A DNA stretch of 44,626 nt from Piromyces finnis (lineage: Eukaryota > Neocallimastigomycota > Neocallimastigomycetes > Neocallimastigales > Neocallimastigaceae): contig MCFH01000112.1 in the NCBI GenBank assembly GCA_002104945.1, positions 1 to 44,626 of the forward strand, in the 5' to 3' direction. Below, one piece after another: positions 1-8,730 of the stretch. Both the position numbers and the translations under genes were made by a program. Position 1 is the stretch's first letter. The number at the start of each line of letters is the position of its first letter. The notes below the pieces were generated by a model. That model was not told where the DNA came from and searched no databases. It saw only the letters and a program-made list of their open reading frames with translations.

Positions 1-1
1 A

Positions 2-676
2 TCATATGTAAATATGTTTACTGATAACCAACCTTACTTTGATCCATATCAAAACCAAAATTATAATCTATTTACTCAACATAGTGGTGGAACTAATTAT
101 AATTATTTTAATAATAATGATAGTCCATATACTTATAATGGATACTACAATAATAACTATAATAATAATTATGATAATAATAATAATTATAATAATTATA
201 ATATGCGATTCAATGGAAACTATAATATGAGAAATCAACGTTTTAATAAGAGAAATAATTACAGAAATAATTACCCAAATAATTTCAATACTAATAATAA
301 TAGTTATAGTAACAATTATAATAATAATTATAACAATAATTATAACAACTATCAAGGTGATCAAAATGCATATAATAATGGTTATAGTAAATACCCTTAT
401 AATTCTAGTACATTTAATAACAATAATTATTCCAATATGGAAGAAAATAAATCATATCAAAATTCCACTAATTATTCTAATAATGTTAATGCTAATAAAA
501 TGAATACTACTACTAATAAAGTTAATCAAACTACATCTCAAAGTCAAGTGAATATGTTTAACCAGTCTCAAAGAAATAAATGTTTTAGATGTCAACAAGT
601 AGGCCACAAAATGCAAGATTGCAAATATACATTCCAAGAACTTGCAGAAATGGAAACAAGGCCTTATAAACTCTAA
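2..676 (+). CDS. Element A Gag, C-terminal part (partial)
   Basis: This is the nucleocapsid end of a retrotransposon Gag, which would package element RNA into cytoplasmic particles. The frame is open to the window edge, so the Met at 14 is probably internal. The first ~175 residues are a low-complexity Asn/Tyr linker made of AAT/TAT repeats. A CCHC zinc knuckle follows (C190, C193, H198, C203 counted from Met14), then a tail resembling element B Gag (YTFQELAEME against YTFKQLAEME). The frame ends at TAA 674-676. Reading +1 from about 660 gives GLIN, matching GLLN in B, so the original C-terminus probably ran on to TGA 696-698. A 1-nt insertion or 2-nt deletion near 657-661 is the likely cause. 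Confidence 0.85.
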   Translation, partial: SYVNMFTDNQPYFDPYQNQNYNLFTQHSGGTNYNYFNNNDSPYTYNGYYNNNYNNNYDNNNNYNNYNMRFNGNYNMRNQRFNKRNNYRNNYPNNFNTNNNSYSNNYNNNYNNNYNNYQGDQNAYNNGYSKYPYNSSTFNNNNYSNMEENKSYQNSTNYSNNVNANKMNTTTNKVNQTTSQSQVNMFNQSQRNKCFRCQQVGHKMQDCKYTFQELAEMETRPYKL

Positions 677-685
677 TCAAAATCA

Positions 686-719
686 TTTAAACTTATGAGT
701 GGGAGAAGGAATACTCCCA
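686..719 (+). promoter_or_regulatory. Displaced -1 frameshift cassette of element A
   Basis: The heptamer TTTAAAC lies at 686-692, followed by a 7-nt spacer and a hairpin TGGGAG (700-705), 8-nt loop, CTCCCA (714-719). The same parts occur at the gag-pol junction of element B. Here the present Gag frame stops 10 nt upstream, so ribosomes would not reach the heptamer in the right register. Pol is now in the same frame as Gag, separated by one TAA. Pol could be reached only by stop readthrough or by reinitiation at the ATG at 695. Confidence 0.6.
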
Positions 720-3700
720 TAAATCAAACCAATACTACTTTTGCTACAATATCAGTACCAGTAAATGAAGAAATTACTATTCCAGTAATAAGAAAAGCTA
801 AAAAGAATACTGATATTAAACCATATAAAAGAACTACCAAAGAAAAATTAAGTGACAATCCACAACCAATTAGAGTTCCAAGTAATGAGACTAGAGAACC
901 ATTAAATAATACTTATGAAGATATAATTGAAGTTCCAAATAACGAAGTAGAAATGGAGTCTGTAATTGAAAATGAAAATAATAATAATAATAATAATCTT
1001 AATAATAATTATAATAATAATATTAATAATAATATGAGTATGAATAATGACACTAATATAAATAATAATGAAAGTAATAAAATAGATAATAACATTAATG
1101 ATAATAATATTAATAATAACACTAATTCAACAGAAGCATTAAAACAATTAGATCCTTCATTCATTAATCAACCCACTATAGATAAAGCTAAACGAAATAA
1201 TAAAAAAGAACGAGAAAAGGAAATAATTGAACTAGCAAAAGAGATTGAACTTCCGAGTCAAAAGGAAAAAAATGTATCAAATGAAAAAGGAACAAAAAGA
1301 TTAGTTATTTCAGCAGATCAAGAAAAATATAATATAACTAAAGATATAGGTGAAAAATTTGCAAATATAACAATAGGCCAACTACTTGAAATTAGTCCTA
1401 AATTGAAAACGGAACTTTCAAAAGCACTAAAATTTACTAAAATTATTGAAGATGAATCTACAATTCTTTCTACCATAAGAAAAGATAAAGTCGTGAAATC
1501 AAAATGTAAAATAGAAGGAATAGAAACTACTGTATATTTGGACTCTTGTTCATCTATAAATATGATTACTAGAAGATTCTTATTAGAAAATAATATTCCA
1601 TTAAAACCAGTTTCAAAAATTAGAGAAACTTTATATCAAGCTTATTCCAATACTACTATTGAGTCGCATCTATATGAAATTGAAATTACTATTGGTAATA
1701 TAACATCTAAAGAAATATTTAGACTTATTGAAAAAGAAGATATATTCCAGGTCTTAATTGGTGTAGAAACTTTAGCTAATATGAAATTAATTATGGACTT
1801 TTCTGATCATACTTTATATCAGAAAACTGATGATATTCACAAAATTGGATCTTTTGAAAGTATTAATGAAATGAATCAAACTAACTTAATAGAAGAATTT
1901 GATGAAGAAATTAATCAAGATGCATTAATATATTACTTAACTAGTCAGAATGATAAATATCAAGATTTAGAAATTAAAACTACTAGTGATTCTAAATTAC
2001 AACTTATTAATAAAATAGTTGATGAAACACAAAAAGAAGCAAAAGACCAACTGAAGAATCTTTTAATAACTAATATAGATGTTTTAGCTAATGATACTGA
2101 TGATTTGGGTAAATCAAAATTATTAGCTCATGAAATTAAATTAAATCAAGATGATCCTATTAAACAGAAAATGTATCGTATTTCTAATAAAGAACATATG
2201 GAAATTCTAAAAGAAGAAATAGGAAAGCTTTTAAAGAATGATTTAATAGAACCATCACAATCATCTTGGTCTTCTCCAGTTTTATTAGTACCAAAAAAGA
2301 ATGGAAAATGGAGGATGTGTGTAGATTATAGAAAATTAAATTCTATAACAATAAAAGATTCATATCCACTTCCATACATCGAAGAAATATTATTTTCTAT
2401 TGGTAATAATGTAAAATATTTATCTACATTAGATTTATTCTCTGGTTTTCATCAAATACCAATGAAAAAAGAAGATATTGATAAAACATGTTTTACAACA
2501 ATATTTGGAAATTATAATTACAAAGTAATGCCTTTTGGTTTATGTAATGCTCCAGCAACCTTTCAAAGAGAAATGAACCGTATATTTCTACCACTTATTG
2601 GAAAATGTTTATTTGTTTATATGGATGACCTTTTAGTATTTTCTCCAAGTCTTGAACAACATATATTAGATCTTCAAAAGGTTTTTAATATAATAAAAGA
2701 AAATGGTATAAAAGCAAATCTTTCTAAATGTCATTTCTTAAAACAAGAAGTAGAGGTCCTTGGTCATATTCTATCAGTAGAAGGTGTCAAACCAGTTGAA
2801 AAGAAAATTGAAACTATTAAAAATTGGAAGTCACCAACAAACCTTACACAGCTAAGATCATTTTTAGGAGCTATAGGATATTACAGGAAGTTTATAAAAG
2901 ATTTTGCCCAAATTGCTCATCCATTATTTAAATTATTAAAAAAGGGTATGAAATTTGAATGGACATCTGAAACTGAAGAAAGTTTCCAAATACTAAAAGA
3001 AAGACTGATTAAGTCTCCTATTTTAAAATATCCTGACTATGATAAAAATTTTATTATAAGAACTGATGCATCACTTAATGGTATTGGTGGTGTATTACTT
3101 CAAAAAGATGAAAATAATGTTGAATATCCAATTCATTATGTTAGTAGGTCTTTAAATGATAGTGAAATTAATTATAGTATAACTGACTTAGAAGGAACCG
3201 CAGCTTTTTATTGTTGTAAGAAATTTAAATCTTATATAAGTGGGAATAAAGAAGAAACGATATTATATACTGACCATAAACCTTTAGTTGGCTTATTTAA
3301 TAATAAAGAACCAAATAATGCTCGTCAAACACGCTGGGTTACTACACTTAGTATGCTCAAGGTAAAAGTCAAATATGAACAAGGAAAGAAAAACGTAGTC
3401 GCTGATGCATTATCTAGACTAATACCAGACAATAAAAATGATATAAAAATTTCACTAGCTACCTTTAATAATAATGATGGTGAAACTACTAAAAATAATA
3501 TTTTAAATTCAAATAAAGATTTTTACTCTAAAAATAATGAAAATATAGTTTATTCTTGTAATTTTAATAATTCATGTATTAATGATAATGAAATAAATAA
3601 AAATAACAATATTAATCCTTATATTGATAAAAATATTGACTTAAATAAAAATTCTTGTGTTAATGAAAGTGTAAATTCAATTAAATATTCTAAACTTAAT

Positions 3701-5404
3701 AATGTTGATTTAAATAATTATATCTCTACTAATAATAATTCACATGGAAGTAAAAATATAAATATAAATTTTAAAAATGATATTGATAAAAGCAAGAATA
3801 ATAATTATTTTAAAAATAATGAAATAAATGAATTATCTGAATATGATAATGATATTGTTTATAATGAAGTAATGAATAGTGATATCAATGTCTTAAATGA
3901 TACTCGCAACTTAAATAATAAAATAGATATAAATAAAAATGATTTTCCTAAATTAAATGAAAATATTACAACTAGTTATAATAATTCTAACATCCATAAT
4001 AATCATAATAATATTCATTCATATGATCCATCTAATATTTTTAATATTGATAAAAATAATTATTTTAATATAGAAAATAAAATAAAAACATCCTCAGTCC
4101 CATCTGAAAATGGAAAAGAAGAATTATTAGATAATGATACTGACTCAGAAGCGGTTCTTGTAACTGACACATCTATTGATACTAGTGAAAATAATTCAAA
4201 TGAATATCCAGGAAGTAATAAAATTAAAGAATTTCTTAAAAAGAAAATTATCTTAATAAATGGAATAAAATATTATAAAGATGGAGACAATATCAGAAAA
4301 GTTGTTGAAGATAAAGAAGAGAAAATAGAATTACTATTAGCTGCGCATTCAATAGGTCATGAAGGATTTTATAAAACTTATAATAGACTGAAGAAAAGTT
4401 ATTATTGGAAAAATATGGCTAAAGATGTAGAACTACTTGTAAAAACTTGTCATGATTGTCAATTAAAGAGACCTCAACCTATTAATAGTGGTACTGAATC
4501 ATTTGCTACAAAGCCAGGTCTACCATTCACTAGAGTTGGTTTAGATATTATTGGACCACTACCAATAACTAAAAATAATAATAAATATATAATAGTACTT
4601 GTAGACTATTTTACCAAATGGGTTGAAGCTGAACCTCTAAAATCAATTGAATCTACGGATGTTATAAAATTTCTTACAAATGTATTTTCTAGACATGGTA
4701 CTCCAGAAATATTAATTACTGATAATGGTTCACAATTTACTTCTGATGCTACTAAAGGCTTTCTTGATTTATATGGTATATATGTTCAATATTCTAGCAC
4801 TTATCATCCAGAAACAAATGGACAAGTAGAAAATCGTAACAGAGAAATTGTTAAAAATATTCGACTATTAGGAGACTCAAATAAAGAATGGGACGAAGTT
4901 CTTCCATCGGCTTTATGGGCTCTACGTACTTGTAAAAATGAAGTAACAAAATTTTCTAGCTTTGAATTATTATATGGTCGTACTGACCTTCAACCATTTG
5001 AACTTATGATAGAATATAATAATAAAAATGAATATGAAACTCCAGAAGAATATTTAATAAATAAATTTACTACACATTGGGAATGGATTATTGAAGTTAC
5101 CAAAAATATTCAGAATGCTAATAAATTATGGGAAAATAGAAGAAAACAAAAAGCTTCAATGAATACTGCATTTTCAGCCGGTGATTTAGTACTTGTTAGA
5201 AATTTTTCAAGAAGAAAGTTAGATCCATTTTTCATGGGACCTTTCCGTATTATTAAAATGGAATTTAATACTGCTACATTATGTGACCCTATTAGTGGTG
5301 CAATAGCTGAAAGAAATGTTCATCAAAAGAATTTAGTTCATTATCATACTTGGCACAATGAGACTTCCAGGGACGAAGTCCAAACTCAAGTGGGGGGATC
5401 TTGA
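695..5404 (+). CDS. Element A Pol polyprotein (protease, RT, RNase H, integrase)
   Basis: This 1569-aa polyprotein would copy element RNA into DNA and integrate it. Order: an Asn-rich N-terminus (about 95-150); aspartic protease with LDSC (D283) where DSG/DTG is usual; reverse transcriptase with LPFGLCNAPATF-type motifs and YMDD at 642-645; RNase H with TDAS, DLEGTA, TDHKP and ADALSRL. An Asn/Asp/Ile-rich insert of about 260 residues (roughly 912-1175) follows, reduced to about 45 residues in element B. The integrase has an HHCC finger, D1284, D1343 and E1379 (35 residues between the last two), and a GPF module. There is no chromodomain. The ATG at 695 follows an in-frame TAA closely; in related element B this region is reached by frameshift. 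The frame runs through the polypurine tract, and the stop TGA is the first three bases of the LTR. Confidence 0.95.
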   Translation: MSGRRNTPINQTNTTFATISVPVNEEITIPVIRKAKKNTDIKPYKRTTKEKLSDNPQPIRVPSNETREPLNNTYEDIIEVPNNEVEMESVIENENNNNNNNLNNNYNNNINNNMSMNNDTNINNNESNKIDNNINDNNINNNTNSTEALKQLDPSFINQPTIDKAKRNNKKEREKEIIELAKEIELPSQKEKNVSNEKGTKRLVISADQEKYNITKDIGEKFANITIGQLLEISPKLKTELSKALKFTKIIEDESTILSTIRKDKVVKSKCKIEGIETTVYLDSCSSINMITRRFLLENNIPLKPVSKIRETLYQAYSNTTIESHLYEIEITIGNITSKEIFRLIEKEDIFQVLIGVETLANMKLIMDFSDHTLYQKTDDIHKIGSFESINEMNQTNLIEEFDEEINQDALIYYLTSQNDKYQDLEIKTTSDSKLQLINKIVDETQKEAKDQLKNLLITNIDVLANDTDDLGKSKLLAHEIKLNQDDPIKQKMYRISNKEHMEILKEEIGKLLKNDLIEPSQSSWSSPVLLVPKKNGKWRMCVDYRKLNSITIKDSYPLPYIEEILFSIGNNVKYLSTLDLFSGFHQIPMKKEDIDKTCFTTIFGNYNYKVMPFGLCNAPATFQREMNRIFLPLIGKCLFVYMDDLLVFSPSLEQHILDLQKVFNIIKENGIKANLSKCHFLKQEVEVLGHILSVEGVKPVEKKIETIKNWKSPTNLTQLRSFLGAIGYYRKFIKDFAQIAHPLFKLLKKGMKFEWTSETEESFQILKERLIKSPILKYPDYDKNFIIRTDASLNGIGGVLLQKDENNVEYPIHYVSRSLNDSEINYSITDLEGTAAFYCCKKFKSYISGNKEETILYTDHKPLVGLFNNKEPNNARQTRWVTTLSMLKVKVKYEQGKKNVVADALSRLIPDNKNDIKISLATFNNNDGETTKNNILNSNKDFYSKNNENIVYSCNFNNSCINDNEINKNNNINPYIDKNIDLNKNSCVNESVNSIKYSKLNNVDLNNYISTNNNSHGSKNININFKNDIDKSKNNNYFKNNEINELSEYDNDIVYNEVMNSDINVLNDTRNLNNKIDINKNDFPKLNENITTSYNNSNIHNNHNNIHSYDPSNIFNIDKNNYFNIENKIKTSSVPSENGKEELLDNDTDSEAVLVTDTSIDTSENNSNEYPGSNKIKEFLKKKIILINGIKYYKDGDNIRKVVEDKEEKIELLLAAHSIGHEGFYKTYNRLKKSYYWKNMAKDVELLVKTCHDCQLKRPQPINSGTESFATKPGLPFTRVGLDIIGPLPITKNNNKYIIVLVDYFTKWVEAEPLKSIESTDVIKFLTNVFSRHGTPEILITDNGSQFTSDATKGFLDLYGIYVQYSSTYHPETNGQVENRNREIVKNIRLLGDSNKEWDEVLPSALWALRTCKNEVTKFSSFELLYGRTDLQPFELMIEYNNKNEYETPEEYLINKFTTHWEWIIEVTKNIQNANKLWENRRKQKASMNTAFSAGDLVLVRNFSRRKLDPFFMGPFRIIKMEFNTATLCDPISGAIAERNVHQKNLVHYHTWHNETSRDEVQTQVGGS
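5362..5380 (+). promoter_or_regulatory. Pre-PPT stem-loop, element A
   Basis: GACTTC (5362-5367) pairs perfectly with GAAGTC (5375-5380) around a 7-nt loop ending AGGGAC. It lies inside the last codons of Pol, about 10 nt before the polypurine tract. The same stem and nearly the same loop precede the tract in elements B and C, although there they lie outside any coding frame. This points to selection on the RNA or DNA structure. Confidence 0.65.
5387..5401 (+). promoter_or_regulatory. Polypurine tract of element A
   Basis: A purine run AAGTGGGGGGA followed by TCT abuts the TG of the 3' LTR. By analogy with LTR elements generally it would prime plus-strand DNA synthesis. It matches AAGGCGGGA in B and AAAGTGGGGG in C, each followed closely by TCT and the LTR. 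Confidence 0.85.
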
Positions 5405-6505
5405 TACGCTACTCACATAAAAACATGATAAAAACTAGCTGAATAAACACGACTTAACCCATAGTAACTTATAATAAAAATAAACAATAATAACCCTTAA
5501 AGATGAATGAATAATAATTTTATGAAAATATAACCCTTTCTTTAAATAAATAATATTATCTTTATTATATAATAAATTCTGAGTAAAAACGACCTAATAG
5601 TGATAATAATAAAATAAATTATTAAATAAAATAAATTATTAAATAAAATAAAACGACTTAATCCAATAATGTACTAAAATAATAAAATAATAATAAATAA
5701 ATAAAAATGAATAAATAAACTAAAAATAAAATGATATACATCAAATTATTAATTCTAGTGTTTATCCAAGTGTTCTTTAGAAATACTCTTAAACTTATAA
5801 ATTAAAAAAATAACTAATTGAGTAATTATTACTAAAATGATAAACTTAAAACCTGGAAATAGAACAATAATAACAATTCCAAAGATAAAATACAGAACTC
5901 TTTTATGTTTCTGTATAAAATGAGTGTTTATAATAATTGATACTTTTAATATTTTAATTTTGTTAAATTTTTATTTTAATTTTATTTTAATTTTATTTTA
6001 ATATTATTTTAATTTTAAATTTTAATTATTTTATTCAAGGTATTATACATTTAATGATAGTCAATGATAATTTATAATAATTTTTCTAAATTTAAACATT
6101 TTGAAGTAATAAGAAAATCAAATAAGTAATATTCTATAATATTTTATAATACTAAGACATAATTTTAATTTATTCTTTTAATTTTAATAAATAATAACAA
6201 TAGTAATAATAACATTTAATAGTTAAAAATAATAATACATGTAATAAATGAAAATGTATAAAAGGAAGATAAAATTCTTCTTTATAAAGGCGGACAATAA
6301 ATAGACAATAAATAAATTATAAATATAATAAAGAGATAATTTAAACATAATAAAAAGAGTTTATTTTCGAGTTTTTGAGTGATTTATTTGTTAATTATAA
6401 AACATATTTTATTTTATTTTAAATTTATTGTTTCATCATAAATATTAGAATTTATTATTTATCAAAAATATTATATTATTCAAAAATATATCGGTCAACG
6501 CATCA
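5402..6505 (+). repeat. 3' LTR of element A (LTR-A, 1104 bp)
   Basis: It starts TGATACGCTACTC right after the polypurine tract and ends GGTCAACGCATCA. The termini recur at 28052-29136 (about 1085 bp, diverged), inverted at 36783-37910 (near-identical) and in fragments at 29141 and 35769. Candidate TATA boxes TATAAAAGG (6257-6265) and TATAAAGG (6283-6290) lie before a short GC-richer stretch, as expected for a transcription start inside the LTR. Nothing protein-coding is visible. Confidence 0.92.
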
Positions 6506-6509
6506 TTCT
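6506..6509. repeat. Target site duplication TTCT, left side of element B
   Basis: TTCT lies between the last base of LTR-A and the first base of LTR-B1 and recurs at 19736-19739 just after LTR-B3. Each outer end of the whole 13.2-kb array carries one copy. This supports one original insertion that was later expanded. Confidence 0.8.
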
Positions 6510-7137
6510 TGGTACACCACATTCAGAAAAATGCAATAAATCCATATATTTGGTAAATGAAATAACCCTTATAATATATATGGATTTAAATATTTTTATT
6601 TAATAAATTTATATAACGATAGTAATAATAAGAATGGTAAATTAAATTAAATTAATAACTTATAAATAATTTATTAAAGTAAAATAAACTTTTTATAATT
6701 TAATATAAGGATGATAAAAATATAATTATATAAGGAAGAGAAAGACGCGTATATATATAAAAAAGAAAAGAAGAGTTTTTAGTTTTTAGTTAGTTTTTAG
6801 TTAGTATATATTAGTTATATTATAAATAAAATAAAGATAAGGTGATAATAATAGAAGAATAAATAATATTATTGTTAGATTTAGTGAAGGAATTAATAAT
6901 AATATTAGTTTATTTTCTAAGATTATACCTATTTTTAAAACAAATAATAATATAAAATAATAATAAATAATACTTATAAATAATAAAGCTTGTAATAAAA
7001 ATAATAAAATAATAAACAAAATAATAAAATAATATATAATAAAAAAATATTCATCTAGAATATAAATTTGTTATTTATAACTGTTGTAGTGTCCCAAACA
7101 ATAAAGAAAAAGGTACTTATAATAAAATTCTGTACCA
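6510..7137 (+). repeat. LTR-B copy 1 (628 bp)
   Basis: It begins TGGTACACCAC and ends TCTGTACCA, so the ends form a short inverted repeat (TGGTACA/TGTACCA). A candidate TATA stretch (about 6752-6763) sits downstream of GACGCG. It also holds short direct repeats of TTTTTAGTTAG type near 6776-6806. A 72-codon minus-strand frame inside is low-complexity and not a credible gene. Confidence 0.93.
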
Positions 7138-7143
7138 AGTTTT

Positions 7144-7161
7144 TGGTGGAGAATCCGGGCG
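7144..7161 (+). promoter_or_regulatory. Primer binding site, element B unit 1
   Basis: TGGTGGAGAATCCGGGCG starts 6 nt after the LTR end. TGG complements a tRNA CCA tail. The same 18 nt follow the unrelated 5' LTR of element C at 23107, which strongly supports a function in priming. I could not assign the tRNA with confidence. Confidence 0.8.
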
Positions 7162-7214
7162 TACAACAAGCAAATTTATGAAAATAGATGAGTAATAGAT
7201 AGAGATTATACAAA

Positions 7215-7254
<40 letters not shown>

Positions 7255-7632
7255 TTTATAATAATAATAATAATAAATTAATATATATAATAATAATAAT
7301 AAATTATATATAACTATTAAATTATATTATTTTAATTATTTAATTTGAAGAATACACATATTTCCACCAACCGCTTTGGGTAGATCGCGGCTGTTGAATG
7401 AAAAACTTCTTAGCTAAAGGCCTTCTACACCAAAGTCGATAATATAAGTAGTTCTAAGAATTAAATTTATTAAAATAAAATAGTTTATATTTATATATAA
7501 AATATACCATAAATTTATAATTAATACGCGTGTTAATAATAATAAAAATATAAAAATATATACAATTAGAAATCACGCGATATAATAAACAGACAAACAA
7601 TAATAAGAGTAATATTAGTTCATCTTTGAGAA
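7162..7632 (+). other. 5' leader of element B unit 1
   Basis: Between primer site and gag there is a poly-A run, a TA dinucleotide run and ATA repeats, then an isolated GC-richer island at about 7363-7441. The island can pair CCGC with GCGG and CTTTGG (7373-7378) with CCAAAG further on. In LTR elements this position usually holds the packaging/dimerisation signal, so that role is suggested but not shown. The second unit has the same leader with a 2-bp tract difference. Confidence 0.5.
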
Positions 7633-8667
7633 ATGGATTTAACTACTATACGTAAAGAGGTTCCCAAACTTGATAACTATGGGAAGAATGTATGGGAATG
7701 GGTAGTGGATATGAACGACTTTTTGGATCTCTATGATTTAATTGAGCCTAGACAAGTGTATAATTGGGCTATGGCCGCAGTAGAGTCTGATACCAAAGAA
7801 GTTGTAAGAAGGTTAAAAATAAGAAGAAATAATGAAGTCCATTACCCATCACTTAAAGAAATACAAATAGCTATCGAAGAAGATATGAAGATTACTGAGG
7901 GAGATAAATGGACCCTACTTAGAAACATGAATATTGCGGAAGGAGAAACTATAAAAAAGTTTAATTATAGATATCGAAACTTGTATCATAATCTAAGTAG
8001 GGAATATCAGAAATTAATAACAGTGAAGGAATATAGAGACTCTATTAGTGCTCGTGTCTATCTGTGCTCCCAGGTAGGAATGTCTGATTGTGAGAACCTA
8101 CAAGAAGCTTACAAAATTGCTGAACGAGCTGAAAATACTGAGAGAGAAATTAAAGAGAAAAACAATGAACAAGTTAACCAAAGGAGAGGAACAAGGAATG
8201 TTACTTTAGCTGCCCAAAGTGATAATGTTCTATTAAATCATCCGATTTATACTGGACTTATGAATGATAATAAAGAGGATTCGCATAATTCATATTACGA
8301 CAGGAAGAATATTAACCAGAACTTTAGATATCCATATTTCAATAGAACTAGGACTAGCTACCGCAGAGTTTATGGAGGACAGTCTAATTGGAGCAACACC
8401 AATGGTTATGTAAATCAACAGAATGATAATAATAGTAGAATGGGTTTAATCCCTTATCAAGGCATGAATAAATCTTATTCTACAACAAGAAATGCGGAAA
8501 AAGGGGTATCCCTGATAGAACCAACCAATGCTATTCCAAGGGAGATTGATGAAAGAAATTCCGATATAAAATGTTTCAGATGTGGACAAAATGGACACAA
8601 ACGTATAGAATGTCCATATACTTTTAAACAACTTGCCGAAATGGAAGAAAAGGGGCTTTTAAACTAA
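7633..8667 (+). CDS. Element B Gag, unit 1
   Basis: This 344-aa Gag would form the particle shell and bind element RNA. The N-terminal half matches the element C Gag (pattern MD..P.LD.FGK...W, later DK..LL and KLFNYR), consistent with a retrotransposon capsid domain. An Asn/Tyr/Arg-rich linker (about 205-290) follows, then a CCHC knuckle with C314, C317, H322 and C327. The ATG follows a clear leader and matches the C Gag start. The last codons CTT TTA AAC TAA contain a canonical -1 slippery heptamer, so a fraction of ribosomes should continue into Pol. It differs from unit 2 at one residue (Leu144 here, Pro there). Confidence 0.95.
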   Translation: MDLTTIRKEVPKLDNYGKNVWEWVVDMNDFLDLYDLIEPRQVYNWAMAAVESDTKEVVRRLKIRRNNEVHYPSLKEIQIAIEEDMKITEGDKWTLLRNMNIAEGETIKKFNYRYRNLYHNLSREYQKLITVKEYRDSISARVYLCSQVGMSDCENLQEAYKIAERAENTEREIKEKNNEQVNQRRGTRNVTLAAQSDNVLLNHPIYTGLMNDNKEDSHNSYYDRKNINQNFRYPYFNRTRTSYRRVYGGQSNWSNTNGYVNQQNDNNSRMGLIPYQGMNKSYSTTRNAEKGVSLIEPTNAIPREIDERNSDIKCFRCGQNGHKRIECPYTFKQLAEMEEKGLLN

Positions 8668-8730
8668 ACTCTGGGAGAAGGACAACTCCCAGTAAACAAA
8701 CCAATCTATCGGTGGTACAACCAACGGTAG
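8658..8730 (+). promoter_or_regulatory. -1 programmed frameshift signal, gag/pol of unit 1
   Basis: The heptamer T TTA AAC (8658-8664) lies in the Gag frame directly before the Gag stop TAA. A 6-nt spacer follows, then a perfect 7-bp stem CTGGGAG (8671-8677) / CTCCCAG (8686-8692) with an 8-nt loop. A second hairpin (8706-8716 with 8720-8730, one mismatch) lies just downstream. Slipping back one base moves reading to the frame that stays open through Pol. Heptamer type, spacer and stem all match the standard design of -1 frameshift sites. Confidence 0.88.

Larger units (their letters stand above)
1..6505 (+). mobile_element. Element A: Ty3/gypsy LTR retrotransposon, 5' end outside window
   Basis: The order is Gag with zinc knuckle, then Pol as PR-RT-RH-IN, then a G-rich polypurine tract and a 1104-bp LTR. 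RT before IN defines Ty3/gypsy. No chromodomain follows the integrase. The 5' LTR, primer binding site and Gag start lie left of the window. The 3' LTR is nearly identical by eye to the inverted solo LTR at 36783-37910, so the family has moved recently. The Pol frame is fully open, but the Gag end carries a probable frame change. Confidence 0.93.

Noticed and set aside
6801-7019. 72-codon minus-strand frame inside each LTR-B (also 13099-13317 and 19399-19617)
   Set aside because: Low-complexity Ile/Leu-rich translation of AT-rich LTR sequence, repeated only because the LTR is repeated.
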